Both the position numbers and the translations under genes were made by a program. From an uncultured beta proteobacterium (GTDB lineage: Bacteria; Pseudomonadota; Gammaproteobacteria; Burkholderiales; Burkholderiaceae_C), in contig CAIQBN010000159.1 of NCBI GenBank assembly GCA_903870065.1, positions 1-39,880 of the forward strand: DNA of 39,880 nt, given 5' to 3'. Shown here in pieces: positions 7,849-15,270 of the stretch (positions are counted from its first letter, which is position 1; each line of letters begins with the position of its first letter). Below the pieces are notes generated by a model. That model saw only the letters and a program-made list of their open reading frames with translations. It did not search any database and was not told the origin of the DNA.

Positions 7849-8756
7849 GCCTATTCAATGGCACATCAGTAGGCCAGGAGGCGCTCGATGCCAAGGGCTG
7901 GTGGAAATCGAACCAGTGGCTGGCATTGCGAAGGGCCAGCCAGTTAGGCCTGCTGCTGCTCTTTCTGGTCGGACCGTGGGCAGGAATCTGGATCGTCAAA
8001 GGCAACTTAAGTTCGAGTCTGACATTGAATGTCTTGCCGCTGACAGACCCCTATGTATTGTTGCAGTCTGTCGCCGCTGGGCATTGGCCGCAGGCTACGG
8101 GTCTCATTGGCGCATCGATTGTTTTGGGCTTCTACGCCATCTTTGGAGGCCGGGCCTACTGTTCATGGGTTTGTCCGGTCAACCCGGTTACAGACTTCGC
8201 CGCTTGGTTGCGCCTTCGCCTGGGGATCCGTAGTGGCGCCCATTTGTCGCGCGACACGCGCTATTGGATCCTGGGCATGACGCTCGTAGTCAGCGCTGTT
8301 ACGGGCACCGTTGCCTGGGAGTGGCTCAACCCGGTCACCGTGCTGCACCGCGGCCTGCTGTTTGGCGGCGGACTGGTATGGGCTGTCGTGCTGGTCATAT
8401 TCTTGTTCGATCTGTTTGTCATGCAACGGGGCTGGTGCGGACGCGTATGTCCGGTCGGTGCTGCATATAGCCTGATCGGTTTCAAGAGTGCGGTGCGGAT
8501 ATCAGCAAGAAACCGTACCGCGTGCAACGACTGTGCAGATTGCTACGCCGTGTGCCCCGAGCCCCTGATCCTGAAAGTACCACTTAAAGGCGGTCCAACT
8601 GGAGCAAGCCCGGTGGTCCTATCACCCAACTGCACCAATTGCGGGCGCTGCATCGACGTCTGCTCCAAAGATGTTTTTTCGTTTTCCACACGTTTCAATT
8701 CGCCAACCTGTACTGAGCAAAGCACCGCCTTCGGGCCGTCACAACCATCTGTTTAA
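7845..8756 (+). CDS. napH: NapH, membrane quinol oxidase / iron-sulfur protein of the Nap system
   Basis: The 303-residue product has four hydrophobic spans (around 32-52, 84-102, 141-160 and 170-193). Two CX3CP motifs follow membrane spans: C106/C110 (CSWVCP) and C198/C202 (CGRVCP). The cytoplasmic C-terminus has two [4Fe-4S] sets, C227/230/233/237 and C263/266/269/273. This is the NapH/NosR/RdxA layout. NapH passes quinol electrons to NapG. The start overlaps the napG stop by 4 nt. No napF or napE is present in the operon. Confidence 0.96.
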   Translation: MSLFNGTSVGQEALDAKGWWKSNQWLALRRASQLGLLLLFLVGPWAGIWIVKGNLSSSLTLNVLPLTDPYVLLQSVAAGHWPQATGLIGASIVLGFYAIFGGRAYCSWVCPVNPVTDFAAWLRLRLGIRSGAHLSRDTRYWILGMTLVVSAVTGTVAWEWLNPVTVLHRGLLFGGGLVWAVVLVIFLFDLFVMQRGWCGRVCPVGAAYSLIGFKSAVRISARNRTACNDCADCYAVCPEPLILKVPLKGGPTGASPVVLSPNCTNCGRCIDVCSKDVFSFSTRFNSPTCTEQSTAFGPSQPSV

Positions 8757-8770
8757 CGAGGAGTATCACC

Positions 8771-9232
8771 ATGATGAGCAAACACTTTCGACTGACCCTG
8801 GCCACCTTGAGTGCCGTTGTTTTCAGCGTGGGTTGCACCGTGTCGCAGGACCAAATTGCGTTTGAAAGGGTCAACTCCATGCGTGGCACGGATGTCAGCG
8901 CCGCAGATGCGCCGTTTGACGCCAAAGCCTACCGAGGGGAAAAGCCAGGACGGCAGCAACTGGTTGCCCGAACTTTCAACGGACAACCGCCCGTTATTCC
9001 CCATACCCTGGATAACTTTGACGAAATTACGCTGGAAGATAATCAGTGTATTGAGTGCCACGGTCTGGCCAAATACAAGGAGAAAGGCGCTCCCAAAATG
9101 GCAGATACCCATTTCGTGGGTCAGAAAGTTGCCATGACCCGCTGGCAATGCAATTCCTGCCACGTGCCGCAAGTGGATGCCGCGCCGCTGGTCAAACTGA
9201 ATTTTGTTGGAAGCGTTGTCCCAAAGTTATGA
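8771..9232 (+). CDS. napB: NapB, diheme cytochrome c subunit of periplasmic nitrate reductase
   Basis: The 153-residue product has a signal peptide and two heme c motifs, CIECH (93-97) and CNSCH (127-131). H78 (IPHT) and H114 (DTHF) are the likely distal axial ligands. NapB transfers electrons from NapC or NapGH to NapA. The ATG at 8771 has an excellent site (GAGGAG) seven to nine bases upstream; a second ATG follows at 8774. A cysteine at residue 22 (SVGC) at the signal end resembles a lipobox, but serine at -3 is unusual. It is the last gene of the nap run and converges on the regulator gene 19 bp away. Confidence 0.95.
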   Translation: MMSKHFRLTLATLSAVVFSVGCTVSQDQIAFERVNSMRGTDVSAADAPFDAKAYRGEKPGRQQLVARTFNGQPPVIPHTLDNFDEITLEDNQCIECHGLAKYKEKGAPKMADTHFVGQKVAMTRWQCNSCHVPQVDAAPLVKLNFVGSVVPKL

Positions 9233-9251
9233 AGCAAGACGGACGTTGTAA

Positions 9252-9950
9252 CTATTGAACGCCGTAGCGCAGCAGGCGCTGGGCGTCAATAATTCGGATG
9301 TCTCGTTTGTCAATTTCGATGAGGTTTTCATCCTCCAATTCGCGCAATACTTTTGAGAAATATTCTGGTGTGAGAGACAATCGTGATGCGATCATCGCCT
9401 TGGTCACCGGAAGTGAAACCGTGATTACTTCGCCAGTTGCACAATCACGAACCTCATTTTCCCGCAGCAAGTAGCCAATCACCCGTTGCATACCACTATG
9501 CAGCGCGCCAGACTCAATGTCGTGAACTAATCCATGCAACCGACGGGAAATTCCTGCCAACATCTTCATCGAAAACCTAGGATCTCTTTCAATCTCCGCG
9601 AGTATGGCGCGCTTGCTGACAGTCAATAGCAGCGAACTTGACAGGGCCTCCGCATTCAAAATATAGGACTTGCCGGTAAACATGAGCGCCTCCGCGAAGC
9701 TTTGGCCAGGTCCCACCAGTTCAATCACTTTTTCATGTCCGGCAGGTGAAATCGCAAATAGCTTTATCTGACCTGAAATCACAACATGAAACTCTTCGCA
9801 CGGTTCGCCAAAGCGAAAAATCGTATCGCCTCGCGCCAATCGCCTGACTTGGCACCCTTGGGCGGCGCGACTCAACTCCAACGGTGACAGATCACTAAAG
9901 AGCGGTAGAACCGCCAAGTAGCGCGGTATGTTGAACTCTCCAACGTCCAT
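9252..9950 (-). CDS. dnr: Crp/Fnr-family regulator, DNR type (nitrogen-oxide respiration)
   Basis: The 232-residue product has a cyclic-nucleotide-type sensor domain (about 15-135), a long dimer helix, and a winged helix-turn-helix near 180-200 (SLTPEYFSKVLRELEDENLIEI). The N-terminus lacks the cysteine cluster that makes FNR an oxygen sensor. The C-terminal part (PEYFSKVLRELEDENLIEIDK, continuing RDIRII) closely resembles P. aeruginosa DNR, the heme-dependent NO sensor that switches on nir, nor and nos promoters. Its place between napB and a c551 cytochrome supports that role. It probably acts on the TTGAT-N4-GTTAA site before nirS. The symbol is an inference from similarity and context. Confidence 0.75.
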   Translation of the reverse strand: MDVGEFNIPRYLAVLPLFSDLSPLELSRAAQGCQVRRLARGDTIFRFGEPCEEFHVVISGQIKLFAISPAGHEKVIELVGPGQSFAEALMFTGKSYILNAEALSSSLLLTVSKRAILAEIERDPRFSMKMLAGISRRLHGLVHDIESGALHSGMQRVIGYLLRENEVRDCATGEVITVSLPVTKAMIASRLSLTPEYFSKVLRELEDENLIEIDKRDIRIIDAQRLLRYGVQ

Positions 9951-9987
9951 GCAGATTTCTTTAGGTAGGGTGCTTGGTCAAAGACAG

Positions 9988-9993
9988 ATTGTA
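9988..9993 (-). promoter_or_regulatory. possible -10 element of the DNR-type regulator gene
   Basis: On the minus strand TACAAT (5 of 6 matches to TATAAT) lies about 38 bases before the regulator ATG. No good -35 is visible, but the palindrome CCAG-N4-CTGG (9999-10010) and TTCTG-N7-CAGAA overlap the place where a -35 or operator would be. Prediction only. Confidence 0.3.
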
Positions 9994-10030
9994 AATGGCC
10001 AGTCTTCTGGAACTTTCAGAACTGTGAACC

Positions 10031-10055
10031 AAAAAAAGCCCGCGCATGGCGGGTT
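10031..10055 (-). terminator. intrinsic terminator of the c551-type cytochrome gene
   Basis: On the minus strand a GC-rich stem (CCCGC at 10053-10049 pairing with GCGGG at 10043-10039, 5-nt loop) is followed by seven T residues (10037-10031). It lies 17 bp after the cytochrome stop and separates it from the regulator gene. Confidence 0.85.
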
Positions 10056-10072
10056 GGGGGAAAAGGTAAGTC

Positions 10073-10387
10073 TTATTTGAACGACATCACCCACGCAACA
10101 AGTTTTTTGCTCTCAGCTTCGTTAACTTGCGCATTGGCGGGCATCGGCACAGGGCCCCACACACCCGCGCCTCCCTTGATAATCTTTGCTGCGAGAATAT
10201 CTGCGGCTTTGGCATCAGCAGCGTACTTCTTCGCCACATCTTTGTACGACGGGCCAACTACTTTTTTATCAACCGCATGGCAAGCCATGCAATTTTTGGC
10301 CTTAGCCAGAGCCTCGTCGGCAAATGCGGGGCCAGACACAGCGAACGTGGCAGCAATTGTCAATACGGCCAGAACGGTACGTTTCAT
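10073..10387 (-). CDS. Class I cytochrome c (c551/c552 type), probable electron donor to NirS
   Basis: The 104-residue product has a signal peptide of about 23 residues (ending AFA), one heme motif CMACH (33-37) and the methionine ligand M82 in the loop PVPMPAN. Mature size is about 81 residues, as in bacterial cytochrome c551 (NirM) and c552. In denitrifiers this carrier moves electrons from the bc1 complex to NirS, and position beside the nir/nap cluster supports that. It is transcribed alone, with a strong terminator after it. Calling it nirM would go beyond the sequence, as similar cytochromes also serve cbb3 oxidases. Confidence 0.85.
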   Translation of the reverse strand: MKRTVLAVLTIAATFAVSGPAFADEALAKAKNCMACHAVDKKVVGPSYKDVAKKYAADAKAADILAAKIIKGGAGVWGPVPMPANAQVNEAESKKLVAWVMSFK

Positions 10388-10590
10388 TTCTAATCCTCTC
10401 GGGTTGTTTGGGGAATACTAGCGGACGCGCCGCCATCCCAGAACGTGACTAAAGCATCTGTGGTTGACCACGCCGCAAGCAGAGAATAGCAGAACGTGCC
10501 AATAATCGAGTTAATCTAAATTAGGTTGATCCAATCTTATTGAGTAATAGTCTCTATCCAAATGGAACTGCGGATCAATGACATTCACCA

Positions 10591-10606
10591 GTCAATCCGC
10601 TTTGAC
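10591..10606. promoter_or_regulatory. inverted repeat GTCAA-N6-TTGAC before the ABC exporter gene
   Basis: A perfect 5-bp inverted repeat with a 6-bp spacer ends 8 bp before the ATG at 10615. It could be an operator in the 227-bp divergent region between the cytochrome and exporter genes. The half-sites are oriented opposite to an FNR box, so it is not a standard FNR/DNR site. Confidence 0.3.
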
Positions 10607-10614
10607 CGCAACAC

Positions 10615-12390
10615 ATGAATTCAGAAGCCAAAAAAACATCGAATCCAAAATCACTGTCTGGTCTATTGCCATTCATCAGACCTTATGGTGCGCAAATATT
10701 CGCGGCAGTACTCTTTTTGATCATGGCTGCTGCTACGACGTTGGCATTTCCCCTGGCGCTGCGCAGTCTGATTGACGCGGGATTCAGCCCCGGTGACAAG
10801 GTGCATCAAGTGAAGACATTGGAACGGCACTTTGCTGCGCTGTTTGGGGTAGCCGTCGCATTGGGTGTGTTTTCGGCTGCCCGTTTCTACGTGGTAAGTT
10901 GGCTCGGTGAGCGCATTACAACTGATCTGCGAAACGCCCTGTATAGCCATGTGCTGGCGCAAAGTCCTGAGTTCTTTGAGACAGCGCAAACAGGCGAAGT
11001 GCTGTCACGTCTAAACGTGGATACAACACTAGTACAAACCGTGGTTGGATCTTCTTTCAGCATGGGACTTCGCAATTTGGTCATGGGAGTCGGCGCACTG
11101 GGCATTCTGATTTGGACCAACCCCTATGTTATGTTTCAAGTTGTTGGAGTGTTGATTCTTGTTGTACTTCCCAGTCTTTGGTTTGGCCGGCGCGTACGCA
11201 AACTCTCACGCGCTAGTCAAGATCGTATGGCGGACTCAAGTTCAATAGCCGCCGAAGTCCTTAACGCCGTCCCAGTGGTGCAGAGCTACTCAGCTGAACA
11301 GCGTGAAATTGCGCGCTTCACCCTATCCACAGAGGACGCATTTGAAACTGCCACGCGGCGTGCAAAAGCACGTTCGGCATTGGTGGCATTCATTATTATC
11401 GCCACCTCTGCTGCTCTCTTGTGGGGGCTATATCAGGGAACGCAAGCAGTTGCGGCTGGGCGAATCACCGCGGGACATCTGGGGCAAACGATAGTTTACG
11501 TAGTGATCTTGGCAGGTGCTTTTGCCATTCTGGGTGAGGTCTATGGTGATTTACTGAGGGCTGCGGGTGCAACCGAACGAATCATTGAATTGCTGGAAGC
11601 CAAGTCGCCGATAGCCTCACCGACGACGCCGTCCCCTGCACCTGTGCCACATGGAGGTAGCACCATCGACTTTGAAAATATCAAATTCAACTATCCATCC
11701 CGACCGCTCCACCCTGCACTCACTGATTTCTCGCTAGATGTTCAGTCAGGTGAAACGGTGGCAATCGTCGGCCCCAGCGGCGCTGGGAAAAGCACAATAT
11801 TTCAACTACTGTTACGCTTCTACGACCCAATCGATGGACGCGTTTTGATCGATGGCGTGAGCTCACGCGAAATGTCACTCGACTCACTGCGCCAACGAAT
11901 CGGCATCGTACCGCAGGACGCAGTAATATTCTCCAGCACCGCGATGGAAAACATTCGCTATGGAAATTCCGTTGCGTCCGATGCGGAAATTTTTGCTGCG
12001 GCACAAGCAGCGTTTGCTCACGACTTTATAGTTGCGCTGCCGCAAGGATACTCGACATTTCTGGGCGAACGCGGCGTTCGCCTCTCGGGAGGACAACGCC
12101 AGCGCATTTCAATTGCGCGTGCAATTCTTAAAAATTCACCACTGCTACTTTTGGACGAAGCGACGAGCGCGCTAGATTCAGAGAGTGAACGAATTGTGCA
12201 GGCAGCTCTTGAGTCGGCCATGCGAAACCGAACGACCTTGGTCATCGCCCACAGGTTGGCAACGGTTCAAAAAGCTGACAAGATCATTGTTCTGGACCAT
12301 GGACGACTAGTTGAGCAAGGAACACACAGCGAATTGATTGCACAGGGCGGCATTTATGCCGGGCTCGCTGCGTTACAGTTCAATGCCTAG
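10615..12390 (+). CDS. ABCB-type ABC exporter, fused permease and ATPase (MsbA-like)
   Basis: The 591-residue half-transporter has an N-terminal membrane domain with about six spans (residues 25-325) and a nucleotide-binding domain (350-591). Walker A is GPSGAGKST (386-394), the signature is LSGGQ (490-494), Walker B is LLLLDEATSALD (about 510-521), and the H-loop is in VIAHRLATV. It would act as a homodimer exporting a hydrophobic substrate such as lipid or drug; the substrate cannot be told. It begins at ATG 10615 and stands alone, divergent from the cytochrome c gene and convergent with DUF1178. No lpxK neighbour is present, which argues against calling it msbA itself. Confidence 0.9.
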   Translation: MNSEAKKTSNPKSLSGLLPFIRPYGAQIFAAVLFLIMAAATTLAFPLALRSLIDAGFSPGDKVHQVKTLERHFAALFGVAVALGVFSAARFYVVSWLGERITTDLRNALYSHVLAQSPEFFETAQTGEVLSRLNVDTTLVQTVVGSSFSMGLRNLVMGVGALGILIWTNPYVMFQVVGVLILVVLPSLWFGRRVRKLSRASQDRMADSSSIAAEVLNAVPVVQSYSAEQREIARFTLSTEDAFETATRRAKARSALVAFIIIATSAALLWGLYQGTQAVAAGRITAGHLGQTIVYVVILAGAFAILGEVYGDLLRAAGATERIIELLEAKSPIASPTTPSPAPVPHGGSTIDFENIKFNYPSRPLHPALTDFSLDVQSGETVAIVGPSGAGKSTIFQLLLRFYDPIDGRVLIDGVSSREMSLDSLRQRIGIVPQDAVIFSSTAMENIRYGNSVASDAEIFAAAQAAFAHDFIVALPQGYSTFLGERGVRLSGGQRQRISIARAILKNSPLLLLDEATSALDSESERIVQAALESAMRNRTTLVIAHRLATVQKADKIIVLDHGRLVEQGTHSELIAQGGIYAGLAALQFNA

Positions 12391-12613
12391 ATCGGGTCTA
12401 ACCAATCAGTAATAACTTTCAGAAAGTCACTGTTATTTGAAAGATTCAAAAGAGGAGTCGATCGAATAAAAACATTGAATACAAATAATATGTGGTGTTC
12501 GCACAAAGTGCGTAATGCTTTATATTTCTTTGTTACTGTCTGTTGTTTACCGGCACTATATTTATATCCTGAGTCATATAGCAATACTTAGCACATTGCC
12601 CAATGCCTAAATT
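12391..12613. other. A+T-rich convergent intergenic stretch, no gene seen
   Basis: This 223-bp gap between the ABC exporter and DUF1178 stops is A+T rich. It holds a weak inverted repeat (AATAAC ... GTTATT, with ACTTTC-A-GAAAGT nested inside) near 12409-12435 that might end transcription, but no T-run follows in either direction. Open frames here are short and lack a credible ribosome binding site. Confidence 0.4.
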
Positions 12614-13075
12614 CTAATGAATTGAAACCTTATTGCGAATTGGCGTGGGAATCATAATAATATCAATTCCTTCATCAGATAAGGCACGTGCCTCTTGCCG
12701 AGTGGCGGTTCCCCGAATTGCACGTTCAGTAGATTCTCCGTAAAAAATCTTTCGCGCCTCCACAGCAAATTTATCGCCCACGTCTGTCGAGTTTGAAACA
12801 AATAGTGTAACTATTTCAGCCAACGCCTCTGCGGGGTCAAAAGGCTTTGTCGAATCAATGTATACATGGTCATTATTATTGCCATGGGAATCGATTTGTG
12901 CACGCCTAGAAGAAAGCAGCAACCGCGGTGCGCTCAACTGCTTGACAATATGACTGTCATTACAGATTGGACAGCATACTTGCGACGCAACGCATTGAGA
13001 CAAAAAATCTTGCTCTGATCCAAACCAACCTTCAAAGGAATGCCCTAACTGACATTTTAGATCAAGGACTTTCAT
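12614..13075 (-). CDS. DUF1178 family protein (conserved, function unknown)
   Basis: The 153-residue product begins MKVLDLKCQLGHSFEGWFGS, which is characteristic of the DUF1178 family. Its N-terminus has potential zinc ligands C8, H12, C28, C34/C35 and C38 (CCPIC), suggesting a small zinc-ribbon. The C-terminal part is probably helical (EALAEIVTLF, ARKIFYGE). No function is known to me. It starts 13 bp after the Nudix gene, so the two are co-transcribed and probably form the tail of the nuo unit. Cytoplasmic location is expected as there is no signal. Confidence 0.88.
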   Translation of the reverse strand: MKVLDLKCQLGHSFEGWFGSEQDFLSQCVASQVCCPICNDSHIVKQLSAPRLLLSSRRAQIDSHGNNNDHVYIDSTKPFDPAEALAEIVTLFVSNSTDVGDKFAVEARKIFYGESTERAIRGTATRQEARALSDEGIDIIMIPTPIRNKVSIH

Positions 13076-13088
13076 TCGCGTAGTTGCC

Positions 13089-13691
13089 TCAGCCTACTTC
13101 GTCGATAAGATTGTTCTGCCAGTTAAGTGCCCAAGCGCCCCGATTAACATTCTGCAGCCACAACACCCCAGCCATCGTCTTGCCATCCGTAATTGTTCCA
13201 TCGGAACACCACTGAAACAGTTCATCGCTGGTCGCGGAAAATACCTCCAAAAATTCACCATCATCAAGGCAGCGACTGCCCAAAACCAAACCACGCGCAA
13301 ACCATACTTCTATGGTTTCCGTCGAGTATGCAACCGCCGGATGTATTATTCCGGCGCGTGCCCACTGTTGGGCTGCGTAACCGGTTTCCTCCTTGAGTTC
13401 GCGACGAGCGCAATCAAATGCGGCCTCCCCCCTGTCCAACTTACCTGCCGGAAACTCCACAATTACTTTTCCAACTGGATAGCGAAACTGTCGCTCCAGC
13501 ACAACCATACAGCGTTCACCATCGTCTTGCAGTATCGGAATCACCATCACAGCACCAGGGTGTACGAAATACTCCCGGACAGTCAAACTTCCATCAGGAA
13601 GCACTACTTTGTCACGAAAAGCATGTAGAAACCGACCATTAAAGAGTTCTTCACTCTCAAGCAACTCCTCATTTAAAGAACCGCTACGCAT
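13089..13691 (-). CDS. Nudix hydrolase, ADP-ribose pyrophosphatase type
   Basis: The 200-residue product has a complete Nudix box at 83-105 (G83, E89, R97, E98, E101, E102, G104), fitting G-x5-E-x7-REU-x-EE-x-GU. The proline/valine-rich segment before it (VHPGAVMVIPIL, VLERQFRYP) is typical of NudF/ADP-ribose pyrophosphatases, which split ADP-ribose to AMP and ribose 5-phosphate. It sits 64 bp after nuoN and 13 bp before DUF1178. A link with NADH turnover is suggestive only. The start ATG at 13691 lacks a clear ribosome binding site. Confidence 0.88.
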   Translation of the reverse strand: MRSGSLNEELLESEELFNGRFLHAFRDKVVLPDGSLTVREYFVHPGAVMVIPILQDDGERCMVVLERQFRYPVGKVIVEFPAGKLDRGEAAFDCARRELKEETGYAAQQWARAGIIHPAVAYSTETIEVWFARGLVLGSRCLDDGEFLEVFSATSDELFQWCSDGTITDGKTMAGVLWLQNVNRGAWALNWQNNLIDEVG

Positions 13692-13755
13692 TCTATAAAG
13701 CCGAGTGCAGCAATTCCATATAAATCAGAAAAGCATAAATACAAACGAATCGCCG

Positions 13756-15249
13756 TCATGTCCCCAACATTTGGCGGACTGCTAAACCACACAATGCAAG
13801 CAATCCCCCGGGGAATAAACCTAGCACCAGAACTAACGCCCCATTAATGCACAATACAAAACGTACATCCAACGGTGCGACAACGCTACTGACGGCAATC
13901 GGCTCGTCAAAATACATTACCTTAATAACACGCAAATAGTAAAACGCGCCTATTAAAGACATCATCACCGCAAAAACTGCAATCGCTAAGTGGATACCTT
14001 GACCGGAGGCCACCAACGCCTGTAAAACCGCCAGCTTTCCATAAAAACCGACCAACGGAGGAATACCAGCAAGCGAGAGCAAGCTCACCGCCATGACACC
14101 AGCATAGAGCGGACTTCGCTGATTAAGTCCAGCTAAATCCGCAATTTCCTCACTTTCGAAGCCCTCTTGAGAAAGAAGCAATAAAACGCCAAACCCAGCT
14201 AACGTGGTCAATACGTAAGTGATCACATAAAACATTGCAGAACTGTATGCATTGGCTGAAAAAGACAAAGCATCTCCATTGACCACTCCGGACAGCACAC
14301 CCAGCAACACAAATCCCATTTGGGAAATAGTCGAAAACGCCAGCATACGCTTCACATTAGTTTGAGCAATTGCAGCAAAATTGCCAATCAACAATGAGCC
14401 AACCGCCAGTACCAACAACATCTGTTGCCAATCTACCGCTAGCGGAAGCAGCCCCTCAACTAGGAGTCGCATCGTAATGGCAAATGCGGCAAGTTTCGGA
14501 GCGCCCCCAATCATCAACGTAATGGCAGTTGGTGCCCCTTGATAGACGTCAGGGACCCACATATGAAAAGGCACGGCTCCAAGCTTAAATCCCAACCCAG
14601 CGACAATGAATACCAACCCAAAAACCAATACTTGATGGCGAATTTGTCCAGAGGAAATGGCCTTAAATATCGCCGTAATATCCAGAGACCCAGTCGCGCC
14701 ATACAACATTGACATTCCGTAAAGCAGAAAGCCAGACGCCATTGCTCCCAACACGAAATACTTCATCGCAGCCTCTGTGGCTGTTGAATTGTCGCGTCGC
14801 AAAGCTACAAGCGCATAACTGGACAATGTTAATAACTCAAGGCCCATATAGATCACTAGCAGGTTATTTCCAGAGATCATTACAGACATACCGAGAAGCG
14901 CAAAAATGCTTAGCGTAAAAAACTCTCCACCTCGCAACATTCCACGGTGAGCGGCGTAGGGTCGTCCATATACGATGGTAACCATCACCGTTACCGTAGC
15001 GAAACACTTGAGCCAATTGCCCATTGCGTCACTAACAATCATGTGGCCAAAACCGTAAATAGTGCCTCCGTTGAGCGCCAGATCGGCCTGCATAAAAGCC
15101 ACAACACCCAATGTCAACAAGGTAAATACATAGGTGGTTCCACGCATCGCGCTCTTGATTCCCAAGTCAAGCAATGCGATCACACACGCCATGACCATCA
15201 AGACCATATCGGGATAAACCGCGATCCAACTGAGTTTGTCAATCATCAT
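13756..15249 (-). CDS. nuoN: NADH-quinone oxidoreductase subunit N
   Basis: This 497-residue polytopic protein is one of three antiporter-like proton-pumping subunits of complex I. About 14 hydrophobic spans are visible. The conserved segments LELLTLSSYALVAL and FKLGAVPFHMWVPDVYQGAPT, containing the channel lysine and the half-helix proline, identify the family. Two adjacent ATG codons (15249, 15246) are possible starts. It is the last nuo gene, 21 bp after nuoM. Confidence 0.97.
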   Translation of the reverse strand: MMIDKLSWIAVYPDMVLMVMACVIALLDLGIKSAMRGTTYVFTLLTLGVVAFMQADLALNGGTIYGFGHMIVSDAMGNWLKCFATVTVMVTIVYGRPYAAHRGMLRGGEFFTLSIFALLGMSVMISGNNLLVIYMGLELLTLSSYALVALRRDNSTATEAAMKYFVLGAMASGFLLYGMSMLYGATGSLDITAIFKAISSGQIRHQVLVFGLVFIVAGLGFKLGAVPFHMWVPDVYQGAPTAITLMIGGAPKLAAFAITMRLLVEGLLPLAVDWQQMLLVLAVGSLLIGNFAAIAQTNVKRMLAFSTISQMGFVLLGVLSGVVNGDALSFSANAYSSAMFYVITYVLTTLAGFGVLLLLSQEGFESEEIADLAGLNQRSPLYAGVMAVSLLSLAGIPPLVGFYGKLAVLQALVASGQGIHLAIAVFAVMMSLIGAFYYLRVIKVMYFDEPIAVSSVVAPLDVRFVLCINGALVLVLGLFPGGLLALCGLAVRQMLGT

Positions 15250-15270
15250 TCGTCTCTTAATTCAGTTTGA

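Noticed and set aside
10440..10560. TTGAC-CACG-CCGCA and GGTTGATCCAATC as DNR boxes for the c551-type cytochrome gene
   Set aside because: Only one half of each matches; the right halves are too far from consensus or off by one base in spacing.
12387..12584. Small open frame of 65 codons in the A+T-rich gap
   Set aside because: No ribosome binding site, no similarity and composition typical of non-coding sequence.
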